Shown: piece by piece, positions 8,053 to 15,698 of the stretch
Position numbering within the stretch: position 1 is the stretch's first letter
How the letters are laid out: the number at the start of each line of letters is the position of its first letter
NCBI GenBank assembly: GCA_900552905.1
Contig: USBR01000010.1
Coordinates: 1 to 27,991 of the forward strand
Reading direction: 5' to 3'
DNA from: an uncultured Succinatimonas sp.
Lineage (GTDB): Bacteria; Pseudomonadota; Gammaproteobacteria; Enterobacterales; Succinivibrionaceae
Length of the DNA stretch: 27,991 bases
The notes under the pieces: generated by a model
The model's input: only the letters and a program-made list of their open reading frames with translations
Told to the model about the DNA's origin: nothing
Database searches by the model: none
Position numbers and translations under genes: made by a program

Positions 8053-8997
8053 ATGTCTAAAGATCCGCTTTTAGATATTTGCTATGAATTTTTAGATTGT
8101 CTGCGTTTTGAAAAGCGTAGCTCTGAGCATACCATCATTTCCTATGAGCATGTTTTAACTAAGGCATGTAAAGCCCTCAAAGCTGAGGCTCCTGATATCA
8201 GTTCTTGGGAGCAGATAGGGCAGACGGAAATGCGTATTTTAAGCCGTGAGCTTAATTTCAATGAGCAAGCTGAAAGGCTTAATAATCGTACGGTAGCACA
8301 CGATCTCTATGTACTCAGTGCTTTCTTTAAATACCTCATTGAGCGCGGCATACTAGTGGAAAATCCCATCAAATTTGTGCATGCTCCTAAGATCGACAAG
8401 GTTTTACCGCATATTTTAACGCCCTCAGAATTGCAGGCGCTTTTAGATGTGCCGGCTAGCGATAAAAAGGAAATCCGCGATCGCGCCATCAGCGAATTAT
8501 TATTTTCCTCAGGTTTGCGTGTCAGTGAACTTACAGGACTTACGCTTAAAGACTATGATCCTCAGTGCGCTGAGGTCAGAGTTATGGGTAAGGGCGGTAA
8601 AGAGCGTATTGTGCCGGTAGGCACTAAGGCTCAGGAGCGTTTAGCTGAGTATTTAGCTATTCGCGATAGCTATAATCCTCAATGTGAGGCCTTATTTGTC
8701 AATCGTTTTGGCCGGGCTATTTCCGCGCGCGCGGTGGAGATGAATTTAAAACAACAATCAGAGCGTGCCGGTTTAGACGCTAATGTCTATCCGCATAAGC
8801 TCAGACATTCTTTTGCCACCTCGCTTTTGCAAGGTGGTGCTGATCTGCGTGCGGTGCAGGAGATGTTAGGCCATGCTAGTTTAGCGGCTACACAAGTTTA
8901 TACGCATTTAGATTTTGAGCATTTAAAGCAGGTCTATACTAAGGCTCATCCGCGTTCCCATTTAAATGAAAAAACACAGGATGAAGAGAAAGCATGA
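8053..8997 (+). CDS. xerC: Tyrosine recombinase XerC
   Basis: A 314-residue site-specific recombinase. With XerD it resolves chromosome dimers at the dif site near the terminus. The N-terminal SAM-like DNA-binding domain spans about 1-110. The catalytic domain shows the complete set: Arg156 (SSGLRVSEL), Lys180 (GKGGKERIVPVG), His248 and Arg251 (HKLRHSFAT), His274 (LGHASLAATQ) and the nucleophile Tyr283 (VYTHLD). Length is slightly above E. coli XerC (298). AAGGA lies seven bases before the ATG. The stop overlaps the next start (ATGA), as in a translationally coupled operon. xerC-yigB-uvrD order is as in E. coli, which supports XerC rather than XerD or a mobile integrase. Confidence 0.93.
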   Translation: MSKDPLLDICYEFLDCLRFEKRSSEHTIISYEHVLTKACKALKAEAPDISSWEQIGQTEMRILSRELNFNEQAERLNNRTVAHDLYVLSAFFKYLIERGILVENPIKFVHAPKIDKVLPHILTPSELQALLDVPASDKKEIRDRAISELLFSSGLRVSELTGLTLKDYDPQCAEVRVMGKGGKERIVPVGTKAQERLAEYLAIRDSYNPQCEALFVNRFGRAISARAVEMNLKQQSERAGLDANVYPHKLRHSFATSLLQGGADLRAVQEMLGHASLAATQVYTHLDFEHLKQVYTKAHPRSHLNEKTQDEEKA

Positions 8998-9731
8998 TTT
9001 TTTATCGCCAAGTCGTAAAACCTAAGGTTTTATCTTTTGATCTCGATAATACTATCTATGATTGTGAAACCGTATTGCGTAAAGCTGAGAGTAATTTTGC
9101 TAAATATCTCTGTGAGCGCTATCAGTTTAGCGATTCTAAACTTCAAGATTATGCTTTTTGGGCTGAGATTAAAAGTCAGTGCTTACAGCGTGAGCGGGCC
9201 TTAGCTAATGATGTAACAGCCTTGCGAGCCTATTCACTGATCGAGGCTTTCTCGCTTTTAGGGCGAGAGCTTAGTGAGGCTGAGGCTTTTGCCCTTGTCG
9301 ATGATTTTATTGCCGACAGATCTAAAGGTGACGTTTCTGAGAAGATGAAACGCTATCTTAAGGCTTTAAAAGAACGCTATGAGATCTGTGCCATTTCTAA
9401 TGGTAATGTTAATACCAAGATTTTAGGCGTTGAGGATATTTTCACTGTCGATTTTCGTCCATCTTTAAACTCGCTTAATTGTAAACCGCATGCTGATCTC
9501 TTTTTAAAGTGTGCCGCCTTTTATCGCGTCAAGCCTGAGGAAATCTTACACATAGGTGATGATCCCTATACTGATGTTACTGGGGCTGTGCAAGCTGGCT
9601 GTCAGAGTGCGTGGGTCTATCGCGGTTATACGGGTATTTCTCCTGATGAGCGTTATTTAAAAGCGGTACCTAGTGTCAGTATTAAAGATGTCTATGAGCT
9701 CTCTTCTTGGTTAATGCCTGATTACGAATAA
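8994..9731 (+). CDS. yigB: HAD-family phosphatase YigB
   Basis: A 245-residue haloacid-dehalogenase-like hydrolase. Motif I is SFDLDNTIYD with nucleophile Asp16 and acid/base Asp18. Motif II is ISNGN and motif IV is HIGDDPYTDVTGA. The start MIFYR resembles E. coli YigB (MRFYR), which dephosphorylates 5-amino-6-(5-phosphoribitylamino)uracil in riboflavin synthesis and acts on other small phosphates. That substrate is transferred from the family and the conserved xerC-yigB-uvrD context, and is not readable from the sequence. The gene overlaps xerC by four bases and uvrD by one, so the three are translationally coupled. Confidence 0.85.
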   Translation: MIFYRQVVKPKVLSFDLDNTIYDCETVLRKAESNFAKYLCERYQFSDSKLQDYAFWAEIKSQCLQRERALANDVTALRAYSLIEAFSLLGRELSEAEAFALVDDFIADRSKGDVSEKMKRYLKALKERYEICAISNGNVNTKILGVEDIFTVDFRPSLNSLNCKPHADLFLKCAAFYRVKPEEILHIGDDPYTDVTGAVQAGCQSAWVYRGYTGISPDERYLKAVPSVSIKDVYELSSWLMPDYE

Positions 9732-11809
9732 TGAGTACTATTGATTCTGAATTTTTATTACAAAACCTCAATGCAGGTCAGCGCGAGGCCGTCAGTGCCC
9801 CTTTATCTAATCTTTTAGTCATAGCTGGTGCCGGCACCGGTAAGACTCGCGTTCTCGTTGCGCGCATTACTTGGTTAGTGGAGGTGGCAGGTCTTTACCC
9901 GCGCGAGATTTTAGCTGTTACCTTTACAAATAAAGCTGCCCTAGAGATGCAAAGCCGTATTGCCGCCTTTATCGGTGCTAATAGAGCGCGTTATCTATGG
10001 GCAAGTACCTTTCACTCTGTCTGTTTACGCTTATTGCGCTCTTATGCGCAGCAAGCAGGCTTAGCGCCAGGCTTTAGTATTTTAGATAGAGATGCACAAG
10101 TGGCGCTTATCAAGCGTTTAATGAAGGACTGCGCCTATGGCGGCGATCTTAAAGCTTCAGAACTTGCAAGTAAGATTTCTGACTTTAAAGAAAAGCGCAT
10201 GCGGGCACAGAATTTGACGCTGAATGCTGCAAGCAAGGATGCGGCCTTTATCCGTCAGATCTATGCTCTTTATGAAAGAGAATGTCAAAATCAAAATTTA
10301 GTCGATTTTTCGGAACTGCTATTGCGCTGTGTGGAGCTTTTAGAGCAAAACGAAGAGATCCGTAATTTACAGCATCGCCGCTTTAGAGAAATTCTCGTCG
10401 ATGAGTTTCAGGATACAAATTCCTTACAATTTACCTTCTTAAAGCTTATCAAAGGACCGCAATCTCATATTATGGCCGTAGGCGATGACGATCAGTCAAT
10501 CTATGGTTGGCGTGGTGCTGACTATACTAATATGAGCAATTTCAGAGAAGTTTTCTCTCCGGTTACTACAGTCTTGCTGAAGGAAAATTATCGCTCGACG
10601 CAGAATATTCTCGATATGGCTAATACTGTCATTGAAGATGGTAATAATCGCCTGATGCAGAAGGTCTTAGAGGGCAATAATGGCGTTGGTGATAAGGTTA
10701 AGATCATCAAATGCACCTCCGATCTTATAGAGTCGTCTTTTGTGGCGCAGAAGATCAAAGAATTGCATGCGCAAGGACAGAGTTATGATGATATGGCCGT
10801 ACTCTATCGCACCAATCAGCAATCCTTGCTTTTAGAGCAAAAGCTCAGTCTTTTAGGCATTCCCTTTGTCATTTATGGCGGACAAAAGTTCTTTGAGAGA
10901 GCGGAAATTCAGGATGCTCTAGCCTATATGCGTCTTTTAGTGAATTCTCGTGACGATCAGGCTTTACGGCGCATTATCAATGTGCCGCCACGCCGTTTAG
11001 GTGAAAAGGTGATCTTGCAATTAGCGGAAATAGCCTATGAGCGTGGCAGTTCTCTGTATGATACGCTAAAGGTGATCATCGATTATGCTAAAGAGCCTAC
11101 TGCTCCTAAGGAAATCAAAACTCTCGCGAAGAAATTACAGATTTTCCAAGAGCTGATGGCCAACTTGTCCTTATGCAAGCAGAATATGGATTTACCTGAC
11201 TTAGTGCAAGCTGTTATTGAGCAAACCGGTCTTATGGATTATTACCGTCAAAAAGATCAAAAGGCCGCTAAGGGCGAGCATGACAATCAAAAGCATAAGA
11301 ACCTCGAGCAATTAGTCAGTAACGCTAGCCTCTTTGTGGAGGAGCGAGCAAATGAAGATGTCGATGATTTAGAGGTGCAAGATCCGCTATTAAATTTCAT
11401 CTCCACAGTTACACTTTCAAGCAGTGCTGAGCTCAATGAAAATGGTCAGGATGGCGGCTTTACGCGTATGCCGCAGGTCAATTTGATGACTATGCATGCC
11501 GCTAAAGGCCTAGAGTTTAAGACAGTCTTTTTGGTAGGTTTTGAAAAAAATCTCTTGCCTTCGTATAGAGCGGAGCAGGCCTCAGATTTTGGTGATAAGC
11601 ATTCTTTTGATGAAGAGCGCCGTTTAGCCTATGTGGGTATTACCCGCGCTAAAGAAAATCTCTTTGTCAGTTATGCTCTGCGTCGCCGTACCTATCAATT
11701 TATCGAGGATACGGGAGCGAGTATCTTTTTGCGCGAAGTGGTCGAAAAGTACCATCATATAAGTCCTAAAGATCGCCCCTTTAAGATTGAAATCCCTAAT
11801 GTTATTTAA
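9731..11809 (+). CDS. uvrD: UvrD-type superfamily 1A DNA helicase lacking the C-terminal Tudor-like domain
   Basis: A 692-residue 3'-5' helicase acting in nucleotide excision and mismatch repair. Walker A is GAGTGKT (33-39), followed by TFTNKAA (64-70), Walker B DEFQD (224-228), GDDDQSIYGWRGA (251-263), ENYRS and the late motifs TMHAAKGLEFKTVFLVG and DEERRLAYVGITRAKENL. LLENLN..QREAV..P.SNLLV.AGAGTGKTRVLV-type features and FVIYGGQKFFERAEIQDALAYMRL fit UvrD better than Rep. The operon context xerC-yigB is that of uvrD. E. coli UvrD (720 residues) continues about 75 residues past the SRF..EL segment with a Tudor-like domain (GQRVRHAKFGEG...). Here the protein stops about 25 residues after that segment and this domain is missing. 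The start codon overlaps the yigB stop (TAATG). Confidence 0.92.
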   Translation: MSTIDSEFLLQNLNAGQREAVSAPLSNLLVIAGAGTGKTRVLVARITWLVEVAGLYPREILAVTFTNKAALEMQSRIAAFIGANRARYLWASTFHSVCLRLLRSYAQQAGLAPGFSILDRDAQVALIKRLMKDCAYGGDLKASELASKISDFKEKRMRAQNLTLNAASKDAAFIRQIYALYERECQNQNLVDFSELLLRCVELLEQNEEIRNLQHRRFREILVDEFQDTNSLQFTFLKLIKGPQSHIMAVGDDDQSIYGWRGADYTNMSNFREVFSPVTTVLLKENYRSTQNILDMANTVIEDGNNRLMQKVLEGNNGVGDKVKIIKCTSDLIESSFVAQKIKELHAQGQSYDDMAVLYRTNQQSLLLEQKLSLLGIPFVIYGGQKFFERAEIQDALAYMRLLVNSRDDQALRRIINVPPRRLGEKVILQLAEIAYERGSSLYDTLKVIIDYAKEPTAPKEIKTLAKKLQIFQELMANLSLCKQNMDLPDLVQAVIEQTGLMDYYRQKDQKAAKGEHDNQKHKNLEQLVSNASLFVEERANEDVDDLEVQDPLLNFISTVTLSSSAELNENGQDGGFTRMPQVNLMTMHAAKGLEFKTVFLVGFEKNLLPSYRAEQASDFGDKHSFDEERRLAYVGITRAKENLFVSYALRRRTYQFIEDTGASIFLREVVEKYHHISPKDRPFKIEIPNVI

Positions 11810-11854
11810 AGACACTATAAAATAAATTCAGGATTTTTTAATTTATGTGGTATC

Positions 11855-11941
11855 ATGTTAACGCCCTGCGGTTCTGCGGGGCTGATTCCTGGTATCACAT
11901 GCATTTCCAAATCCAGGTTCTCCTTGTGTTTTAATTTTTGA
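11855..11941 (+). CDS. Possible rho leader peptide (28 codons)
   Basis: An ATG at 11855 opens a 28-codon frame (MLTPCGSAGLIPGITCISKS then RFSLCFNF) that closes with TGA at 11939-11941, 56 bases before rho. E. coli has a 33-codon leader frame, rhoL, at the corresponding place, but the sequences do not resemble each other. There is only a weak ribosome-binding site (GTGG). The ATG overlaps the -10 candidate TATCAT, so if that promoter is real this frame is not transcribed from it. Reported as a possibility only. Confidence 0.2.
   Translation: MLTPCGSAGLIPGITCISKSRFSLCFNF
11863..11882 (+). other. GC-rich hairpin in the rho leader
   Basis: GCCCTGCGGTTCTGCGGGGC can form a 7-bp stem (one G-U pair) closing a six-base loop. 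It is not followed by a T run, so it is not a simple intrinsic terminator. If transcription begins from the -10 at 11851-11856 it would lie at the very 5' end of the mRNA, where it could protect the transcript. Confidence 0.45.
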
Positions 11942-11997
11942 GAGATTTTCGTCTGCCATTCCCAGAGCAGTAAATCCATTCCATATACATAATCCTT

Positions 11998-13257
11998 ATG
12001 AATCTTAACGAACTTAAGAATACGCCTGTCGCACAGCTGGTTGAAATGTGCGAACAAAACGGCATTGAAAACGTAGCCCGTCTTAGCAAAAAGGAAATCA
12101 TCTTCCAGCTGTTAAAATTCTGTGCCAAAAACGGTGAGGATATTTTCGGTGACGGTGTCATTGAAATTTTGCCTGATGGTTTCGGTTTCTTACGTAGTGC
12201 CGACAGTTCTTATTTAGCAGGTCCTGACGATATCTATGTTTCTCCAAGTCAGGTACGTCGCTTTAACCTGCGTACAGGTGATTCAATCTCCGGTAAAATT
12301 CGCCCGCCTAAAGAAAGTGAACGTTACTTTGCCCTCCTGAAAGTTGATACTGTCAACTTTGATAAACCGGAAAATTCCCGCAATAAGATCCTCTTTGAAA
12401 ACTTAACTCCGCTTTTCCCTGAAAGCAGAATGCGTTTGGAATTAGGTAATGGTTCTAAGGAAGATTTAACTGCCCGTGTCATCGACCTCGTAGCTCCGAT
12501 CGGTAAAGGTCAGCGTGGTCTTATCGTCGCTCCGCCTAAGGCAGGTAAGACTGTTTTATTACAGAACGTCGCCCACTCAATTTCTAGTAATAATCCTGAG
12601 TGCACTCTCATCGTTTTACTTATCGATGAGCGTCCTGAGGAAGTTACCGAAATGCAACGCATGGTTAAAGGTGAGGTGGTCGCCTCTACTTTCGATGAGC
12701 CGGCAACCCGTCACGTTCAGGTAGCCGAGATGGTTATTGAAAAGGCCAAGCGTTTAGTTGAGCATAAGCATGATGTAGTTATCTTAATGGATTCCATCAC
12801 CCGTTTAGCTCGTGCCTACAATACTGTGGTGCCGCCGTCAGGCAAGGTGCTCACCGGTGGTGTTGACGCTAATGCTCTGCAGCGTCCTAAGCGCTTATTC
12901 GGTGCTGCCCGTAATGTCGAAGAGGGTGGTTCTTTAACTATTATCGCTACCGCTCTTATCGATACCGGTTCTAAGATGGACGAGGTTATCTACGAGGAGT
13001 TTAAGGGTACCGGTAATATGGAATTACACCTCTCCCGTAAGATTGCTGAAAAGCGCGTTTATCCGGCTATTGATGTTACCCGTTCTGGTACTCGTCGTGA
13101 GGAGCTCATTACCGCAGCTGACGAATTACAGAAGATGTGGATCTTACGTAAGTTCTTACATCCTATGGGTGAGATTGAGGCTATGGAGTTCCTCATCGAT
13201 AAGTTATCTATGACTAAGACTAACGATGAGTTCTTTATTGCAATGAAGCGCAGCTAA
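11998..13257 (+). CDS. rho: Transcription termination factor Rho
   Basis: A 419-residue hexameric RNA helicase that ends transcription at Rho-dependent sites; it has the same length as E. coli Rho and appears collinear throughout. The N-terminal helical domain and the cold-shock-like primary RNA-binding site ([23 protein letters not shown], about 60-82) are intact. The ATPase domain has Walker A APPKAGKT (178-185, with Lys181 and Lys184), [25 protein letters not shown] and the Q-loop/secondary-site segments leading to [17 protein letters not shown]. The start at 11998 is forced: an in-frame TAA lies a short way upstream with no other ATG between. rho follows uvrD here; in E. coli it follows trxA. 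trxA is nearby here but inverted. Confidence 0.98.
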   Translation: MNLNELKNTPVAQLVEMCEQNGIENVARLSKKEIIFQLLKFCAKNGEDIFGDGVIEILPDGFGFLRSADSSYLAGPDDIYVSPSQVRRFNLRTGDSISGKIRPPKESERYFALLKVDTVNFDKPENSRNKILFENLTPLFPESRMRLELGNGSKEDLTARVIDLVAPIGKGQRGLIVAPPKAGKTVLLQNVAHSISSNNPECTLIVLLIDERPEEVTEMQRMVKGEVVASTFDEPATRHVQVAEMVIEKAKRLVEHKHDVVILMDSITRLARAYNTVVPPSGKVLTGGVDANALQRPKRLFGAARNVEEGGSLTIIATALIDTGSKMDEVIYEEFKGTGNMELHLSRKIAEKRVYPAIDVTRSGTRREELITAADELQKMWILRKFLHPMGEIEAMEFLIDKLSMTKTNDEFFIAMKRS

Positions 13258-13274
13258 TTAAAGCTCATGATTAA

Positions 13275-13305
13275 AACTAAGGCTTGTTTTAAACAAGCCT
13301 TAGTT
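13275..13305. terminator. Bidirectional terminator between rho and ddl
   Basis: A perfect 12-bp inverted repeat, AACTAAGGCTTG (13275-13286) and CAAGCCTTAGTT (13294-13305), with a seven-base TTTTAAA loop, 17 bases after the rho stop and 15 bases beyond the ddl stop. Because rho and ddl converge, the stem serves both directions. The T runs on either side are short. Confidence 0.8.
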
Positions 13306-13320
13306 GTCTTTGCAGTATGC

Positions 13321-14310
13321 TTATTTACCAGAGATGGCGCGCATGACTGCCTGAGCTAAAAACTCTGGCATAGTCTCGCCGTGATGGGTGAGCATCTTCG
13401 GGAACATAGAGATCGGAGTTTCACCCGGGAAGGTATTGATCTCATTGATGAGAATGCCATCTTCAGGACTTAAGAAAAAGTCGATACGGGACAGATCGCG
13501 CAGTTTCAAGCCGATAAAGGCACGACGGGCATAATCGCGAATAGTCTCAATTTCCTCATCCTTTAAGCCTTTAGGCGTGACGGTGGTGACAGTACCGCTA
13601 GTTTTGCTGTATTTTTCCTCAAAGGTATAGAAGACATTGTCAGGCATAATGATTTCACCTGGGGTGGTGATGACAAGTCCTGAATCCATCTCATAGGCAG
13701 CTACTTCAAGCTCGCGATGAGCGATGCTTTTTTCTACTAAAACCTCAGAGCTGTACTCAAAGGCCTTAAGGATCTTATCCCACAGTTCGTCTTTGGCAGT
13801 GACATGATAGCAACCTACAGAAGATCCCTGACTTGCGGCTTTAACATAAACATCCTGATAGAGATCGAAGAAGTCTAAAGCTTTGAGCTTATAGCTCTCA
13901 TCGGGACTTAAGATAGCTAAAGACGGGGAGTTGGGGATACCTAAGGCATCTAAATAAAGTTTAGTGGTGATCTTATTGAAGCAATTGCGGCTAGCTTCAC
14001 TGCGGCATCCGATATAGGGAATATCTAAAATCTCCAAGAAGGACTGTATATCGCCAGTTTCACCGGGAGTACCATGCAGGCAGGGCACCACGCAATCCAC
14101 CTTAAAGGATAATTCGTCATTGCAAAGGACCTTACCTACAAAGTTTGCGGCCTTGTCATTAACTAAGAATTGATGATTGTGAATGACGCAGGGTAAAACT
14201 TTAAAATCAGAAGTCAGCTCTAATTGCTCTTGAATGAATTTTGCGGAGGTGATGGAAATTTCATGCTCAGCACCGTCGCCACCACAGAGAAGTAAAATAT
14301 TGTAGGCCAT
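13321..14310 (-). CDS. ddl: D-alanine--D-alanine ligase
   Basis: A 329-residue ATP-grasp ligase that joins two D-alanines for peptidoglycan synthesis. The N-terminal domain has LLLCGGDGAEHEISITSA (family form GG.S.EHEVS) and VPCLHGTPGETGDIQ. The ATP-grasp part has YIGC..EASRNCFNK, VKAASQGSSVGC and a C-terminal IDFFLSPEDGILINEINTFPG, which supplies the metal ligands (Glu, Asn) and the Gly-rich end. The ATG at 14310 is preferred over a TTG four codons upstream because GAGA lies six bases before the ATG. It stands alone, separated from trxA by a terminator, and has its own extended -10. It is not in the usual mur/ftsQAZ cluster. Whether it corresponds to the E. coli A or B copy was not resolved. 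Confidence 0.95.
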   Translation of the reverse strand: MAYNILLLCGGDGAEHEISITSAKFIQEQLELTSDFKVLPCVIHNHQFLVNDKAANFVGKVLCNDELSFKVDCVVPCLHGTPGETGDIQSFLEILDIPYIGCRSEASRNCFNKITTKLYLDALGIPNSPSLAILSPDESYKLKALDFFDLYQDVYVKAASQGSSVGCYHVTAKDELWDKILKAFEYSSEVLVEKSIAHRELEVAAYEMDSGLVITTPGEIIMPDNVFYTFEEKYSKTSGTVTTVTPKGLKDEEIETIRDYARRAFIGLKLRDLSRIDFFLSPEDGILINEINTFPGETPISMFPKMLTHHGETMPEFLAQAVMRAISGK

Positions 14311-14351
14311 GTTATATCTCAAAAAATGCTAGATAAGCTAAATTGAGGCTA

Positions 14352-14360
14352 ATTATACCA
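14352..14360 (-). promoter_or_regulatory. Extended -10 promoter of ddl
   Basis: On the minus strand TGGTATAAT (14360-14352) is a perfect extended -10, about 42 bases before the ddl ATG. The -35 region is not recognisable, which is normal for extended -10 promoters. Confidence 0.6.
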
Positions 14361-14415
14361 GCATATCGGAGTGTAAACGGTGTAAGTGTGTTTTGTTTAG
14401 ATTTTGGGCGGGCAT

Positions 14416-14446
14416 AAAAAAAGAGCCAGACTGTATAGCTGGCCCC
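14416..14446 (-). terminator. Intrinsic terminator of trxA
   Basis: Read on the minus strand, GGGGCCAG and CTGGCTCT form an 8-bp stem with two G-U pairs around a loop containing CTATACAGT, followed directly by seven T residues (14422-14416). It begins about 15 bases after the trxA stop. Confidence 0.8.
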
Positions 14447-14460
14447 TTTTGCAAATTGAA

Positions 14461-14787
14461 CTAAGCTGTATAGCTTTCGATCATGCCCTTAAGTTCAGTC
14501 TTAGGTAAGGCACCGACTTGCTTGGCGACAATTTCGCCCTCTTTGAAGACGAAAATAGCCGGAATGCTCATAACGCCTAATTTAGCGGCATAACCTGAGT
14601 TTTTATCAATATCAACCTTGATGAACTTAACCTCAGGCATCTCTTCAGCGAGCTCCTCTAAGATCGGGGCAACCATTGAGCATGGGCCGCACCAAGTAGC
14701 ACCGAAGTCAACTACTACCGGCTTTTCAGACTTGATGACCTCTGCTTCAAACTGATCGTCATTGATTTGCAGAACTTTATCGCTCAT
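14461..14787 (-). CDS. trxA: Thioredoxin
   Basis: A 108-residue thioredoxin, the length of E. coli TrxA, which keeps cytoplasmic dithiols reduced and is recycled by thioredoxin reductase. The active site is WCGPC with Cys33 and Cys36, and the cis-proline is Pro76 (SIPAIF). The core KVDIDKN..YAAKLGVMSIPAIFVFKEGE is standard. The tryptophan usually found a few residues before the active site (DFWA.WCGPC) is glycine here (DFGATWCGPC), and the residue after the second cysteine is Ser rather than Lys. AAGGAG precedes the ATG by seven bases. The gene has its own promoter candidate and terminator, so it is monocistronic. Confidence 0.95.
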   Translation of the reverse strand: MSDKVLQINDDQFEAEVIKSEKPVVVDFGATWCGPCSMVAPILEELAEEMPEVKFIKVDIDKNSGYAAKLGVMSIPAIFVFKEGEIVAKQVGALPKTELKGMIESYTA

Positions 14788-14821
14788 AAAAAATCTCCTT
14801 AGATTACAAGTTTATGGTCTA

Positions 14822-14830
14822 AGTGTAGCA
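14822..14830 (-). promoter_or_regulatory. Candidate extended -10 of trxA
   Basis: On the minus strand TGCTACACT (14830-14822) has the TGn extension and a fair -10, about 35 bases before the trxA ATG. No clear -35. Confidence 0.4.
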
Positions 14831-14884
14831 TAGCTATTTTAAAGGCTACGGCATTTGAGATTTTATTGCAGAGTATCTACACAT

Positions 14885-15520
14885 TTAGCAGGTCAAAGGA
14901 CGCTTAAATACATATTTAGACAGGTAGGAGAGTACCAGACCATAAATAGGTACAAAAATAGCGAGATTAGAGCTGATTTTGACTAAATAATCTACAGTGG
15001 CAAGACCAAACCAGTGCTCAGCCATGAACGGATCAGTAGTACCTAAGAAGGCTACGGCAAAGAAGACATAGGTATCGAGTAAATTGCCGAAAACTGAAGA
15101 GCAGGCAGGAGCTGGCCACCATTGCGGCAGACGACGCAGTCTTTGGAAGACTAAGATGTCGCATAACTGACCTAAGATATAGGCTGTGAGGGAGGCAATG
15201 GTAATACGGAGCACGAAGACACTGAGGGTGGAGAGATTCTCAAAGCCCTGGAAGGTGCCATGCTCAAATAAGGTGCCAACAAAATAAGAGAGGATTAGCG
15301 CCGGCATCATGGCTAGGAAAATAATTTTACGGGCACGATGCTGACCGAAAATTCTGACTGTGAGATCGGTGGTAATAAAAATAAAGGGATAGGTAAAAGT
15401 ACCTAAAGTAGTATGAATACCAAATAAAGTCAGAGGAATTTGCACGGCATAATTACTGATAACAATAATGAAAACGTGCGTAAACCAAAGCTTTTTTAAA
15501 GGGAAAGAAAATTCATTCAT
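14885..15520 (-). CDS. yhhQ: Queuosine precursor transporter, YhhQ family
   Basis: A 211-residue membrane protein with about six hydrophobic helices, collinear with E. coli YhhQ, the vitamin-uptake-type transporter for the queuosine precursors preQ0 and preQ1. Conserved stretches include SNYAVQIPL..FGIHTT.GTF.YPFIFI.TDLTVRIFG, RKIIF..M.PALILSY, ASLTAYILGQ..D and FMAEHW. The last is characteristic of this family. It may work with QueH, encoded at 25460-26131 in this window. The start ATG at 15520 lacks a Shine-Dalgarno sequence; the upstream bases are A-rich and may be part of a riboswitch-like fold. It has a good promoter and is divergent from polA. There are 97 bases between its stop and trxA. 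Confidence 0.9.
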   Translation of the reverse strand: MNEFSFPLKKLWFTHVFIIVISNYAVQIPLTLFGIHTTLGTFTYPFIFITTDLTVRIFGQHRARKIIFLAMMPALILSYFVGTLFEHGTFQGFENLSTLSVFVLRITIASLTAYILGQLCDILVFQRLRRLPQWWPAPACSSVFGNLLDTYVFFAVAFLGTTDPFMAEHWFGLATVDYLVKISSNLAIFVPIYGLVLSYLSKYVFKRPLTC

Positions 15521-15558
15521 GATGTTTTTTTCGTTTCAGGGGTAAGAATCAACCGGAA
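15520..15558 (-). promoter_or_regulatory. Candidate preQ1-I-like riboswitch in the yhhQ leader
   Basis: On the minus strand the leader can form a stem TTCCGG (15558-15553) with CCTGAA (15540-15535), five pairs and one C-U mismatch. The 12-base loop starts with T and ends with C (15552-15541). After the stem comes an A-rich tail with seven consecutive A (15531-15525), then ATCA (15523-15520), which can pair with TGAT in the loop (15551-15548) as an H-type pseudoknot. The paired ATCA includes the A of the yhhQ start codon. This order (short stem, loop with U at its start and C at its end, A-rich tail, pseudoknot over the ribosome-binding region) is that of preQ1-I riboswitches, and the gene is a preQ1/preQ0 transporter. 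The stem mismatch and an 11-base tail are against it. A competing GGTAA/TTACC hairpin also exists. Confidence 0.4.
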
Positions 15559-15589
15559 TTTACCGGGCCGTGTCGAGATGACGGCGTGT

Positions 15590-15619
15590 ATTGTAGAGCA
15601 AGATCACTATCAGTATCAA
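15590..15619 (-). promoter_or_regulatory. Promoter of yhhQ
   Basis: On the minus strand TTGATA (15619-15614), an 18-base spacer and TACAAT (15595-15590), five of six matches at each element. Transcription would begin near 15583 and give a leader of about 60 bases that contains a GCCGT/ACGGC hairpin and the riboswitch-like fold. Confidence 0.6.
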
Positions 15620-15698
15620 ATTAAATTGTCCGGATCTTTTAGGGTTTTGCCTGAAAGTTTCAGTACAATGCTTTTAGGACAATTTGCTAAGGATAGAA

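Larger units (their letters stand above)
11810..11997 (+). promoter_or_regulatory. rho leader region
   Basis: These 188 bases between uvrD and rho hold an extended -10 candidate (TGGTATCAT, 11848-11856; weak -35 TTCAGG at 11827-11832), a GC-rich hairpin at 11863-11882, and then about 100 bases where C outnumbers G about two to one (about 25 C and 13 G from 11896 to 11997). Long C-rich, G-poor RNA is what Rho loads on. E. coli rho is autoregulated by Rho-dependent attenuation in its leader, so the same control is likely. No clear Shine-Dalgarno sequence precedes the rho ATG (upstream bases TACATAATCCTT). Confidence 0.5.

Noticed and set aside
8053..8997. xerC as the integrase of a mobile element
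   Set aside because: It is embedded in the conserved xerC-yigB-uvrD operon with overlapping codons. No tRNA, attachment repeat or cargo genes are nearby.
11815..12161. Two overlapping minus-strand frames covering the rho leader and rho start
   Set aside because: They run antisense to the highly conserved rho N-terminus and have no start signals or domain.
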